Origin: UBA1189 sp045647345
GTDB taxonomy: Bacteria > Bacteroidota > Bacteroidia > Bacteroidales > Bacteroidaceae
Assembly (NCBI GenBank): GCA_045647345.1
Contig: JAZRMG010000104.1
Coordinates: 1-34,475, forward strand
Direction of reading: 5' to 3'
DNA length: 34,475 nt
Position 1 is the first letter of the stretch. Every line of letters starts with the position of its first letter. A model generated the notes under the pieces. The model did no database searches. It saw nothing but the letters and a program-made list of their open reading frames with translations, and was not told where the DNA came from. The translations under genes and the position numbers were made by a program. This document shows, in pieces, positions 1 to 7,919 of this stretch.

Positions 1-1
1 G

Positions 2-427
2 TCACCCGCATCAGGTAAAATCCTCTCGGGAGGTGTCGATGCCAACGCCCTACACAAGCCCAAGCGCTTCTTCGGTGCTGCACGTAACATCGAGAACGGA
101 GGTTCGCTCACCATCATCGCTACAGCCCTCACCGAGACAGGTTCAAAGATGGACGAGGTCATCTTCGAAGAGTTCAAGGGTACAGGTAACATGGAGCTCC
201 AGCTCGACCGCAACCTGGCCAACAAGCGTATCTTCCCTGCCGTCAATATCGTAGCATCAAGTACCCGCCGCGACGACCTGTTGCACGACAAGCAAACCCT
301 CGACCGCATGTGGATCCTGCGCAAGTTCCTCTCCGACATGAACCCCATCGAAGCCATGGACTTCACCAAGGGCCGTCTGGAGAACACCAAAAACAACGAG
401 GAGTTCCTCTTGAGCATGAATTCATAA
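2..427 (+). CDS. rho: Transcription termination factor Rho, C-terminal part (5' end outside window)
   Basis: This is the last 141 codons of Rho, the hexameric RNA-dependent ATPase that ends transcription. The frame is open from the left edge, so the start lies outside the window. The visible part covers the end of the RecA-like ATPase core: an R-L-G-like Q-loop region (SGKILSGGVDANALHKPKRF), then FFGAARNIENGGSLTIIATAL, then the strongly conserved FEEFKGTGNMEL and LANKRIFPAVNI segments, and a helical tail ending in EEFLLSMNS. These blocks are characteristic of Rho in all bacteria, so identity is secure although the N-terminal RNA-binding domain is not seen. A perfect hairpin follows 17 bases after the stop. 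The AT-rich operon downstream is convergent with it. Confidence 0.97.
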   Translation, partial: SPASGKILSGGVDANALHKPKRFFGAARNIENGGSLTIIATALTETGSKMDEVIFEEFKGTGNMELQLDRNLANKRIFPAVNIVASSTRRDDLLHDKQTLDRMWILRKFLSDMNPIEAMDFTKGRLENTKNNEEFLLSMNS

Positions 428-444
428 AAGAGACATTCTATAGC

Positions 445-480
445 CAACAATCGCAACAAGTTACTTGTTGCGATTGTTGT
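445..480 (+). terminator. Hairpin terminator after rho
   Basis: A perfect 16-bp inverted repeat (caacaatcgcaacaag and its complement) with a three-base loop (tta) starts 17 bases after the rho stop. It has no long T tract, so it may act as an RNA 3' end stabiliser or a Rho-independent stop of moderate strength. Its position and perfection make a role at the rho 3' end likely. Confidence 0.7.
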
Positions 481-643
481 ATTAATGCTGCATATTTGCA
501 ATCTGTCAACAAACGAGCTACAATTACTACAGACGTGAATCTAACGGCAAGTATTTACGTTAGCCATCACTCTGTTACATTTATGAATACCGATTGTTTC
601 ATTTGCAATTTCTAGGACTTCTGAGGCTTTAAATATAAACATC

Positions 644-683
644 GTTGGAATGCACTATGTAAAAAGACACAGTACAATCCAAC
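644..683 (-). terminator. Hairpin at the 3' end of the ten-gene minus-strand operon
   Basis: Read on the minus strand, 683-668 pairs with 659-644 over 16 positions with one mismatch and two G-U pairs around a U-rich 8-base loop. Those two pairs are A-C or C-A mismatches on the plus strand, so the minus-strand RNA is the one that folds. It lies 41 bases after the last operon stop (725). The U tract after it is weak (GATGTTTATATTT). Confidence 0.6.
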
Positions 684-724
684 TATAACCAAATTGGGAT
701 ATTTACGACTCTTAAATACAAAAA

Positions 725-1045
725 TCAGTTTGACCTTACACGTCCTAAGCCATTACATTTGGCACATGTTTGAGTTTGCCAGCCATAGTACTGATTCCAA
801 ACATTAACTTGGCCTGTACCCTTGCAGGTATTGCATTTTACAGTTGTCACTCTTGCTTTGGGCTTCACTTTGGGAGTTGAATGAGTATAATTCGATTTGG
901 GCTTTGTTTTACTTGCAGATTTTGCACTTTTTTTCACCAATTCTTTTACTACTTTTCCGGCCTTTGCGGCTGTCTGAGCATTAATGTCTGCATTATGTGC
1001 AAATAAGATAAAGCAGACTAACATTGCCATTCGTAAGACTTTCAT
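725..1045 (-). CDS. Small exported protein with two DnaJ-type CxxCxGxG zinc knuckles
   Basis: A 106-residue protein. Residues 1-24 form a signal peptide (basic start, hydrophobic core, NAQ before the likely signal peptidase I cut). There is no lipobox cysteine. A lysine-rich linker (about 28-66) follows. The C-terminus carries CNTCKGTG (71-78) and CAKCNGLG (94-101), two copies of the CxxCxGxG knuckle that in DnaJ binds zinc and unfolded protein. Two knuckles are enough for one four-cysteine zinc site. No J domain is present. The start ATG overlaps the stop of the AAA+ gene by four bases (ATGA), so the two are probably translationally coupled. A periplasmic client-binding role is inference. 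The exact family is not recognised. Confidence 0.85.
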   Translation of the reverse strand: MKVLRMAMLVCFILFAHNADINAQTAAKAGKVVKELVKKSAKSASKTKPKSNYTHSTPKVKPKARVTTVKCNTCKGTGQVNVWNQYYGWQTQTCAKCNGLGRVRSN

Positions 1046-2649
1046 AACTTATACAATTTATTTATTTGTTTTATTGATTCAATGTAACTATAGTACTTAT
1101 CGCTATCGTAAATATCCAATTCTTGTAATAGAGTTGAGGATATAATCATAGTGCAATTATCAGTCTCTTCTGCTTGATATGCAAATAGCTCACAACAATA
1201 CATTGCACATTCTTTAATTCTATTAGCATTCTTTATAATAATAACATCCTCTGTAATATCCTTATCTTTATAAGAAATAGAAAAATCTGGAATTTCTTGC
1301 TCTAAGCTTCTGCATATTCTTACTAAATGTTGTTTGGCAGAATCTTTAGATGCTTCAAATTGCCAAAATGCTTTGAGACATACATTGATAATAGCTTCGT
1401 TTTCACGATTGTATTGCAAATAATCCTCAAGACAATTAGAGACAGAAGTTTCTTTTATTGATGTTTCAATAGCTTCTGTTTCCTCTTTAACTGATTTAAA
1501 ACCAACGAGGAATTGTTCTTTAGAAAAAGAATCCACTCCACTCATTGCGCCTTCTGAAAGAGTGGTAAGAACAGCTTTTCGTATTTCTCTTCCACTAAAT
1601 CCTTCTGAGATAGTTGCCAATTCTTCTAAATCAGAATCAGTAAGTTCAGGAAACATAGGAAGACGAGATGGAATCATAATACTGATAAGTCGCTTTCTAG
1701 CTTCTGAATCGGGCTTTTCAAATTCGACAAATGACAAAATCCTTGATTTGAAAGCTTTATCAAAATCAGAGACTAAATTTGTTGCAAATATAATGATACC
1801 ATTGTAATCCTCTAATAGTTGGAACATCTCATTTGACATTCTGTTATAATGTTTGTCCGAACCCGTTTCTGCATTGTTCACTCGTTTGCTTAAAAAAGAA
1901 TCAGCCTCATCAAAGAATAATATCGCATCTTGTTCTTCTGCATCTTTGAATATTCTTTGTAGGTTCTTTGGGCCTTCACCAACCCATTTTGATTCTATTG
2001 AGGCATAACTTGCAACTAATATTTTCTTCTTTAGTTCTGAAGCCAAAGCATGTGCACACATAGTTTTTCCAGTTCCTGGGGAGCCGTAAAAACATAGGAT
2101 TGTTTTGGTATGTGGATCTATCTCCGAGAATCCCCATTCCTCAAATATCTTCTTTCTATTTCGAATTAAAGCTATGGCACGTTCTATTTGTTGCTTTGTT
2201 CCGCCCGACATTATGACTTTGTTCAGTCGGAACTTCGGTTCTATCGCTACAAACGATTTTACATCTTCTTCATCGTCTTGTTTATGCTCCGTAATGTTGT
2301 TATGTTTTGTATCATCGCTTAATCCTTTTTTGGAGCAAAAGACTATGAGGAGATTTTCAATTTGTGCTTCAAGTTCAAGATGCAAGCAACGTAACAAGAA
2401 GTTTCTTATATGATTATTGGACAATTGGATGTCTTTACTACCTATGGCCCATAGTATTTTGTTATTCAACTCTTGTGCCGTAGGATAATCACTCCTTTTC
2501 ACATTAACAGCAAGTCTGACACAATCACAATTCTGTGAATTACTTAAAACATCTGATTCCTTAATGTTATTAGCAATCTGTTCCACAATATTGGCAAGAA
2601 GTTGCTTGTCAATATTATTTCCAGCAATAATTTCAATATTGTCGTACAT
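1042..2649 (-). CDS. Classical AAA+ ATPase with an aromatic pore loop, no protease domain
   Basis: A 535-residue protein with one AAA+ module in its middle (about 140-400). It has Walker A GSPGTGKT (189-196), pore loop 1 KWVGEG (221-226; the family pattern is aromatic-hydrophobic-Gly), Walker B ILFFDEAD (243-250), sensor 1 IIFATN (286-291), and a candidate arginine finger near R303. These features match the classical clade (spastin, katanin, FtsH, Cdc48), whose hexamers pull polypeptides through a central pore. Residues 1-135 are an N-domain and 400-535 a helical C-domain that I do not recognise. There is no HExxH zinc-protease motif, so it is an unfoldase or segregase rather than an FtsH-type protease. 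One base separates it from the gene before and four bases overlap the gene after. Its substrates may be the small operon proteins (inference). Confidence 0.9.
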   Translation of the reverse strand: MYDNIEIIAGNNIDKQLLANIVEQIANNIKESDVLSNSQNCDCVRLAVNVKRSDYPTAQELNNKILWAIGSKDIQLSNNHIRNFLLRCLHLELEAQIENLLIVFCSKKGLSDDTKHNNITEHKQDDEEDVKSFVAIEPKFRLNKVIMSGGTKQQIERAIALIRNRKKIFEEWGFSEIDPHTKTILCFYGSPGTGKTMCAHALASELKKKILVASYASIESKWVGEGPKNLQRIFKDAEEQDAILFFDEADSFLSKRVNNAETGSDKHYNRMSNEMFQLLEDYNGIIIFATNLVSDFDKAFKSRILSFVEFEKPDSEARKRLISIMIPSRLPMFPELTDSDLEELATISEGFSGREIRKAVLTTLSEGAMSGVDSFSKEQFLVGFKSVKEETEAIETSIKETSVSNCLEDYLQYNRENEAIINVCLKAFWQFEASKDSAKQHLVRICRSLEQEIPDFSISYKDKDITEDVIIIKNANRIKECAMYCCELFAYQAEETDNCTMIISSTLLQELDIYDSDKYYSYIESIKQINKLYKL

Positions 2650-2650
2650 A

Positions 2651-3019
2651 CTATAATCTTATCTTATCACCTTTTTTGATTCCTGAGGCGGACTTTGCTC
2701 TCATCTTCACAGTTCCCACTTGCTGATTATTTGCATTTAATGCGGCTAAATCCACTTCAACATAGCCATTACTCTGAATGAAATCCGTTATTACAGCACT
2801 AGTTACTCCTTTGTTTTTAAGTTCATTCCTGTTTTTAAGTTCATTCCTAATGGCACTTTCTGTAAGACTAGCCACAGTTATAGCACCCGCTATCAATAAT
2901 CCGGTACTGATTACTTGACCAATATCAATAGATGACACTAATTCTCCAACAACTTCTGCACCGCTCTCAAACAAATCACCTAAAAAATCTCCGGCGACTT
3001 CTAATAACCATTCTAACAT
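2651..3019 (-). CDS. Small hydrophobic operon protein, unknown family
   Basis: A 122-residue protein. Residues 1-30 are amphipathic and acidic. Residues 34-55 (IGQVISTGLLIAGAITVASL) look like one membrane segment. A short internal repeat (RNELKN twice, near 62-73) follows; in DNA this is a repeated 15-base unit around 2820-2850. The C-terminal 50 residues start TDFIQSNGYVEVDLAALNANN and end KKGDKIRL. This matches the pattern of the C-terminal module of the 140- and 167-residue neighbours (DFIKQN, then EVSLEDLNALNN, then a basic-aliphatic tail), but is shorter. The gene sits one base from the AAA+ gene and two bases from the gene before, deep inside the operon. Function is unknown. Confidence 0.75.
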   Translation of the reverse strand: MLEWLLEVAGDFLGDLFESGAEVVGELVSSIDIGQVISTGLLIAGAITVASLTESAIRNELKNRNELKNKGVTSAVITDFIQSNGYVEVDLAALNANNQQVGTVKMRAKSASGIKKGDKIRL

Positions 3020-3021
3020 GA

Positions 3022-3423
3022 CTAATTCAATTTAATGTTTATACCTGTTTTGTTCCCTAAAGCGACTATTAGTTCTTCATCTAGTTTTGTTCCCAAGAAA
3101 TAACTTGATGAGATTACATTATTTGAGTCGTCTATTATTGTTACAAAAATAGATGTATCATCTTTATATCCATTAAGAACTCTTTTAAGTCCTATTTCAT
3201 GCTGTACTTGTTTGCGAACTTCCATCGGCATTACGCTAAGTTTTGACACAAACATATTCGTACCTACACCTTTATTTTGGTTCGCCCACTCTGTTATATC
3301 CTTTAATGAGACGATTTTGACTTTACTACGATTATATAAGATATAGGCTGTTCCAGCTATAATCACAGTCCAAGATATACCTTTAATGTAAGGTAATATC
3401 ATTTTTATTGTTTCCTCTACCAT
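3022..3423 (-). CDS. Small single-pass membrane protein sharing the operon's C-terminal module
   Basis: A 133-residue protein with one membrane helix at about 12-32 (ISWTVIIAGTAYILY) followed by a basic stop (NRSKVK), which suggests N-out, C-in anchoring. The N-terminus (VEETIKMILPYIKG) matches that of the next gene upstream (MEETIKPIFSYIIG). The soluble part (40-133) starts LKDITEWANQNKG and ends SIFVTIIDDSNNVISSSYF...GINIKLN. This resembles the C-terminal end of the 731-residue protein (SFDSIKDWITRK ... GLTIGTIKL) and, more loosely, those of the other small proteins. There is no catalytic motif. The likely role is a membrane-anchored partner or substrate that uses the shared module (inference). 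Confidence 0.8.
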   Translation of the reverse strand: MVEETIKMILPYIKGISWTVIIAGTAYILYNRSKVKIVSLKDITEWANQNKGVGTNMFVSKLSVMPMEVRKQVQHEIGLKRVLNGYKDDTSIFVTIIDDSNNVISSSYFLGTKLDEELIVALGNKTGINIKLN

Positions 3424-3437
3424 ATTATGTTTTTTAT

Positions 3438-3941
3438 TTATGCAGCAATCTTTATCTTCAAAGTAGGCTGCCCCTTAAATTGAGATTCTGCTGCAGAAGA
3501 AAGACCTCCATTTGAACGAATCATTTGATTGTCCACAACAACATTACTATTCATTGCTACATTAATAACACTGTTATTCAAGACATTTAGATTCTCTAAC
3601 GAAACCTCTTTATACTTTCCTGTTGCTTGATTTTGTTTGATAAAATCAGCAAGAGCATCGCCTCGAACAACGTCCACTTCGTTTGCGCCACGATTTAACA
3701 AACCTTCCAGTTTACCATTGATCCAAGAAAGAATATCTGAGACCATCTCAATGACAAAGCCTACAGCCCATATCGCTTCAATAGTTAAAGAGTCTATATA
3801 TTCAATGATTGCTTCGTTTGATGAAGCCACTTTTGCCTTATCCTGTCTATATTTATATAGCATATAGGCTATTCCTACAACAATCACAATCACCAAGGTT
3901 CCTATAATATATGAGAAAATCGGTTTAATCGTTTCTTCCAT
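3438..3941 (-). CDS. Chimeric small membrane protein of the operon
   Basis: A 167-residue protein that looks like a join of its two neighbours. Residues 1-35 (MEETIKPIFSYIIG, then a membrane helix at about 11-30) resemble the start of the 133-residue protein. From about residue 55 (IWAVGFVIEMVSDILSWING) to the end (PTLKIKIAA) it is nearly identical to the 140-residue protein encoded at 3995-4417. The underlying DNA (3440-3776) is the younger or older copy of a 337-bp tandem duplication. The segment at 58-78 is a second hydrophobic stretch. The C-terminal 80 residues hold the shared operon module. No enzyme motif is present. Gene birth by duplication plus exchange of the 5' part is the simplest reading. 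Confidence 0.8.
   Translation of the reverse strand: MEETIKPIFSYIIGTLVIVIVVGIAYMLYKYRQDKAKVASSNEAIIEYIDSLTIEAIWAVGFVIEMVSDILSWINGKLEGLLNRGANEVDVVRGDALADFIKQNQATGKYKEVSLENLNVLNNSVINVAMNSNVVVDNQMIRSNGGLSSAAESQFKGQPTLKIKIAA
3440..3776. repeat. Tandem duplication, copy 1 (337 bp)
   Basis: This is aligned without gaps to 3997-4333 at a constant offset of 557 bases. I count about 23 differences by eye, so the copies are roughly 93% identical. It covers the C-terminal two thirds of the 167-residue protein, including its stop codon. Confidence 0.95.
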
Positions 3942-3994
3942 ATTATTGGCTATTATTAATGATTAAAATGAATATAGGTTGGCTGTCTCGTTTT

Positions 3995-4417
3995 TTATGC
4001 AGCAATCTTTATTTTCAAGGTAGGCTGCCCCTTAAACTGTGACTTTGCTGCAGAAGAAAGACCTCCATTTGAACGAATCATTTGATCATCCACAACGCCA
4101 TTACCATTCATAGCTACATTAATAACACTGTTATTCAAGGCATTCAGATCCTCTAACGAAACTTCAGTATATTTCCCTGTTGCTTGATTTTGTTTGATAA
4201 AATCAGCAAGAGCATCGCCTCGAACAACGTCCACTTCTTTTGCGCCACGATTTAACAAACCTTCCAGTTTACCATTAATCCAAGAAAGAATATCTGAGAC
4301 CATGTCAATGACAAAGCCTACAGCCCATATCGCAGCTGCAATTAAAGCTTCTATAGCACATACAATTAAATCAATGATATTACCTATAAAGCGTCCAATT
4401 TCTCTTAAAACTCCCAT
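3995..4417 (-). CDS. Small hydrophobic operon protein, paralogue of the 167-residue protein
   Basis: A 140-residue protein. The first half is strongly hydrophobic (IIDLIVCAIEALIAAAIWAVGFVIDMVSDILSWING, about 15-51), enough for one long or two short membrane or amphipathic helices. The second half (DALADFIKQNQATGKYTEVSLEDLNALNN ... PTLKIKIAA) is the soluble shared module. From IWAVGFVI onward it is almost identical to the product of 3438-3941. Its N-terminus (MGVLREIGRFIGN) has no match there. The start is six bases from the stop of the 731-residue gene. Function is unknown. Pore-former, anchor, or AAA+ substrate are all possible and none is shown by the sequence. Confidence 0.8.
   Translation of the reverse strand: MGVLREIGRFIGNIIDLIVCAIEALIAAAIWAVGFVIDMVSDILSWINGKLEGLLNRGAKEVDVVRGDALADFIKQNQATGKYTEVSLEDLNALNNSVINVAMNGNGVVDDQMIRSNGGLSSAAKSQFKGQPTLKIKIAA
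3997..4333. repeat. Tandem duplication, copy 2 (337 bp)
   Basis: This is the partner of 3440-3776. Identity begins at the stop-codon end of both genes and ends abruptly at 4333, inside the codons for IWAVG. Upstream of that point the two genes are unrelated. Confidence 0.95.
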
Positions 4418-4422
4418 AGCTG

Positions 4423-6618
4423 TTATAATTTAATAGTTCCTATTGTAAGTCCGTTAAAAAACACATTTATATCTGAATCACATTTTTTGCATATTATTCT
4501 TTTCATTGGATAGTCATTACCAATAAGTGTATTACATTCCTTATCTGAAAAGAATATACATAGCATGATATTATCTTCCATATCGGTTTTAAGAATATGC
4601 GCACTAACAGCATCCTGAATGGGCAACTTTCTTGTTATCCAATCTTTGATTGAATCAAAGCTTGCTGTTTCGCAGTTCTCGGATTCCAAAGAAATATATT
4701 TCCCAGATATGAAAATATCTGCCAATTGCCGTTGGAAAGCATCATCATTCTCATTCTTTTTACTTGGTGCTTTAGCCTTATCATCAACTCTGCTGGGCCT
4801 TTTTATATTTCCTAAATTGTTCACCAAAGCGTCTAACTGTTTTCCTAATCGTTCAAACGAATCAAATTCTTTCTTATCCATAAGTATCTTTTTTGAGATA
4901 AACTGATTTGTCCTAATGTTAAAAACTGAGAGAGATCCCTCTATTTTCTCTTCTGCAAAAAGGTATCTCTTTGCGATGACACACTGCCCTGAGAGATTCC
5001 TATTACATATTACTTTAGCGCTACTATCGAGAAACATCATAACAAAGTATGTTTCTCTAAATGCCATTACAGCATATTCTGCATCATTTTCTATAGCAAC
5101 GGATTTGTTATTTGAAATCCATTTCAAATAGTCTACATCAGTAAAAGTTTCCTTTTCTACAACTTCCCATTCTATATCTTCAAAACGGGGTGTATCTACT
5201 TGTTGTGGATTACTAACCAAAACTGAAATCTTTTTATTTAACGAATTGGCAGCTTCAGGTAAATTCATTGATATCAGGACATCTTTCGCTTGTTCCAAGT
5301 AAGGTTTGTCGCTATCAGTTGCATTATCGTATAAAAGTCCCAAACATTCGTCTATATTTGTTGGAATATTAGCTTCATGATTTAAATCCAACTTTTTATT
5401 CACCCATAATCCTACTCCTTCTTGAAATATTTGCATAGAATCTTTTGGGGTATAGCTCAAAGATTTTGCGACTCCTAAAAATGTATAAGGCAGTTTATCT
5501 TGCAAATAGTTTGTACAAACCATGTTTGTAAGAGTTTTACGATAATGTTGGATGGCAATATCTGGTATTTGAAAAGAACTGCCCGTGTTTTTATTGTATT
5601 GATTGATTGCTGCAGGCATATAAGGTTGAGCACCATATTCTATCATATGGTATATATCTGCATACATTCCTGTAATACATGCAATCAAATGATTATACTC
5701 ACTAGAGAATTCTGTAATGACTTCGGTCTGTATTTCTACTGGAAGTTTATACTGAACCAACAACTTATCTACATATTCTCCATGTCCTTCTGCAATCATT
5801 TTCTTTTCTTGCTCCAGCAAATTCACATTATGAATCATTTCTTTAGATTCAACTGGCAGGCCGCAGGCTATCCAAAGTTCTGTCTTTTGCTTTTTAATCC
5901 TGCCTATAGCTGATGCAAATGAACCAGTCAGAACATTTTGTGTTTTGGGATTCGTTCCAAATTCTCCCAATCCCCACATGCTGACATTCAAATCCAATGT
6001 CTCTCCAAATTCCGATTGTATCGGATTGATGACGAGAGTCGGTTGTCCTTGCATTCCATACCATAATGCATTTATAAAAGCAGCATCCTGAAATCCGTCT
6101 TTCCAATCTCCAATTCTACATATACAAGGATGTTGTAATAGCGAGTCATTAACGTATGTCGTTTGTAGGAAATTACTCAAACGGTTTTTCAAATCAGGTT
6201 GTATCAAAGAACTAAATGGAGAACGAGGATCAGTTTGTGCTAAAAATATATTAACAGGCGTAGGCTTCCCTTTTACATATTGTGGATGTAGAGAAGGGTG
6301 GTCAAATGGAGTTTTTAGAGGCCATACTTTATCATTAAAGTTCCCGATTTGCCACATCTGGAGCTGTCTGTCAAATTGATTTTGTGCTTCTTGAATTCTA
6401 AAGTTATGACAATAGGCTTGAATATCTTTTTGATTTTCAAGCTCGATTTCTTTGTTTAGTCTTACAGCCTCCAAATCAAGCGCATGTTTGGCCTCCATTT
6501 GCATCAGCATCTCTTTTTGCCGTCCCGGCGCCGATAGTTTATCGGCTATAGGTCGGACAACAAGTTGAGACAACGAATTTACTAGGCCATAGCCTAACAT
6601 CATAGTAAACGGTTCCAT
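4423..6618 (-). CDS. Large operon protein of unknown family with coiled coil and duplicated C-terminal module
   Basis: A 731-residue protein that I do not recognise. Residues 1-25 are amphipathic or weakly hydrophobic. Residues 30-90 (QKEMLMQMEAKHALDLEAVRLNKEIELENQ) form a likely coiled coil. Residues 115-300 look like a compact alpha/beta domain (PVNIFLAQTD ... GQPTLVINPIQ ... ELWIACGLPVE) with an unusual CIC at 165-167 and no known catalytic motif. Residues 300-470 are helical. Two related stretches follow at about 492-570 (DYLKWISNNK ... YFVMMFLDSSAKVICNRNL) and 650-731 (SIKDWITRK ... MLCIFFSDKECNTLIG ... GTIKL), separated by a charged linker (605-630). The second matches the soluble part of the 133-residue neighbour. 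It is probably the scaffold or receptor of the system, linked to the small proteins through the shared module (inference). Confidence 0.8.
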   Translation of the reverse strand: MEPFTMMLGYGLVNSLSQLVVRPIADKLSAPGRQKEMLMQMEAKHALDLEAVRLNKEIELENQKDIQAYCHNFRIQEAQNQFDRQLQMWQIGNFNDKVWPLKTPFDHPSLHPQYVKGKPTPVNIFLAQTDPRSPFSSLIQPDLKNRLSNFLQTTYVNDSLLQHPCICRIGDWKDGFQDAAFINALWYGMQGQPTLVINPIQSEFGETLDLNVSMWGLGEFGTNPKTQNVLTGSFASAIGRIKKQKTELWIACGLPVESKEMIHNVNLLEQEKKMIAEGHGEYVDKLLVQYKLPVEIQTEVITEFSSEYNHLIACITGMYADIYHMIEYGAQPYMPAAINQYNKNTGSSFQIPDIAIQHYRKTLTNMVCTNYLQDKLPYTFLGVAKSLSYTPKDSMQIFQEGVGLWVNKKLDLNHEANIPTNIDECLGLLYDNATDSDKPYLEQAKDVLISMNLPEAANSLNKKISVLVSNPQQVDTPRFEDIEWEVVEKETFTDVDYLKWISNNKSVAIENDAEYAVMAFRETYFVMMFLDSSAKVICNRNLSGQCVIAKRYLFAEEKIEGSLSVFNIRTNQFISKKILMDKKEFDSFERLGKQLDALVNNLGNIKRPSRVDDKAKAPSKKNENDDAFQRQLADIFISGKYISLESENCETASFDSIKDWITRKLPIQDAVSAHILKTDMEDNIMLCIFFSDKECNTLIGNDYPMKRIICKKCDSDINVFFNGLTIGTIKL

Positions 6619-6619
6619 A

Positions 6620-7429
6620 TCAACAAAGAGAAAGGTCTAAACTGTCCCAATTACTGAAATCATCAAAGAATCCCATAGATTCAGGAGAAAACATGGAGAT
6701 GTCACCGCCTACAAAATCTGCAAAATCATTGAATACACAATCTGGTATATCCGTAGTACAGTTTAGGAATGCCAAATCGTTATAGAATACGTCATAAGGC
6801 ATTTGACCAATCATGGGAATATTGTTAATCGGCAATTGGAAGCCCGGCAGGTTATTGAATGGGTCAAATATCTCAGGCACAGGGTCGTTGGTCGTCATCA
6901 TAAAGCAATTAGAGTCTTGCCATGCATCAACGAACTGCTCCATAGAATATTCTTTGAGCAAATCGCCCGTCCCTGGGTCTGTAAGTATCACTTTAATATT
7001 ATTAGGGTCACTGGTATCTACTCCCGAAACTATCAATGCATGATCAGCTTGAGAATCTTCAAAGAGTTTATCCATAACATTGTCTTCCCACAGTTCTCCA
7101 GAGTCAACACCAACAATTACCTTATGCCCGCATGATAATTCATTGACAAGGTTAAAAATATTAGCATTATCGTATTGGGAGACTCCAACACCATGTAATT
7201 CTAAAAGTTTACCAACATCTGCAGGAGAAGTACCGTTCCCATTATACCATCCATTCATTATTGCTTCATCGCGCAATTGATTTTCCGAGATGTTGAATCC
7301 AAAATCTTGAAGAATGAGTTGTTGGGATTTTATAGCACAAGTGTCGCTATACAATTGTCTCACGTCATCTGACAAGATATTCACGGGAGCATCCCCATGA
7401 ACTGTTGTTGCAGGAGCATAAAAAGCCAT
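6620..7429 (-). CDS. C39/papain-like cysteine peptidase
   Basis: A 269-residue protein. The first 180 residues carry a C39-type papain fold: oxyanion-hole Gln25 and catalytic Cys31 in RQLYSDTCAIKSQQLIL, then IVGVDSGELW (105-114), His130 in ADHALIVSGVD, and Asp151 in ILTDPGTGD. This triad is complete, so activity is plausible. C39 peptidases usually cut after a Gly-Gly leader next to ABC exporters. No exporter lies nearby and none of the small operon proteins has an obvious Gly-Gly leader, so the substrate must differ. Residues 181-269 are an acidic, aromatic-rich tail without known motif. There is no signal peptide, so the protein should be cytoplasmic. It is one base from the 731-residue gene and 19 bases from the anti-sigma-like gene. 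Processing of the anti-sigma-like protein or of the small membrane proteins is a testable inference. Confidence 0.85.
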   Translation of the reverse strand: MAFYAPATTVHGDAPVNILSDDVRQLYSDTCAIKSQQLILQDFGFNISENQLRDEAIMNGWYNGNGTSPADVGKLLELHGVGVSQYDNANIFNLVNELSCGHKVIVGVDSGELWEDNVMDKLFEDSQADHALIVSGVDTSDPNNIKVILTDPGTGDLLKEYSMEQFVDAWQDSNCFMMTTNDPVPEIFDPFNNLPGFQLPINNIPMIGQMPYDVFYNDLAFLNCTTDIPDCVFNDFADFVGGDISMFSPESMGFFDDFSNWDSLDLSLC

Positions 7430-7448
7430 AGTTTTATTATTTAAGTGT

Positions 7449-7919
7449 TTATAAAAAGTCTATACAATTATCATTAAACATGTTTGAATCTTCATTATAA
7501 TCAATCAAGTATTTGTCTGAAGGGGAAGAATACTCATCAATGCCATTATCAAATATAGTATTTTCAATATTCACATCACAGTTGTAACCATCATCAACTA
7601 TTTCTGGCATTATTACACAAGCTGCAAACTCGCCAAATGATGGTTCAAGGCCCAAAGGGAGTATATGATTGTCAATAAAAGGCTCTGCGTTTATTGGAAT
7701 CTCTGGCAGTATAAAATTATCATAATCTGCTATTTCATAGGCATAATAACCTGAATCCAAATCTTCAGCGATTGCCAATTCATCAACAAAAGCAGAGAAG
7801 TCACTATTACTCTCAATTATATGTTCAACATACCTTTCACCACTTGGAGTCAGATTGCCTTCAAGATATGCACCAAGCATTTCCTCGGAAATGGGTAACG
7901 GTTTTATATATTTTATCAT
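7449..7919 (-). CDS. Acidic anti-sigma-like protein without zinc ligands
   Basis: A 156-residue, very acidic protein. The N-terminal 50 residues (ISEEMLGAYLEGNLTPSGERYVEHIIESNSDFSAFVDEL) have the helix pattern of the anti-sigma domain that clamps ECF sigma factors, but the HxxxCxxC zinc residues are absent. No membrane segment is present. The rest (55-156) is rich in Asp, Asn, Tyr and Ile with no recognised fold. It overlaps the sigma gene by four bases (ATGA), which implies coupled translation and near-equal amounts, as expected for a sigma/anti-sigma pair. An alternative is an adaptor that links sigma release to the peptidase encoded next. The assignment rests on pattern and position, not on strong identity. 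Confidence 0.65.
   Translation of the reverse strand: MIKYIKPLPISEEMLGAYLEGNLTPSGERYVEHIIESNSDFSAFVDELAIAEDLDSGYYAYEIADYDNFILPEIPINAEPFIDNHILPLGLEPSFGEFAACVIMPEIVDDGYNCDVNIENTIFDNGIDEYSSPSDKYLIDYNEDSNMFNDNCIDFL

Noticed and set aside
310..615. 101-codon plus-strand frame crossing the end of rho
   Set aside because: It starts inside rho in another frame and runs through the terminator hairpin; composition is not gene-like.
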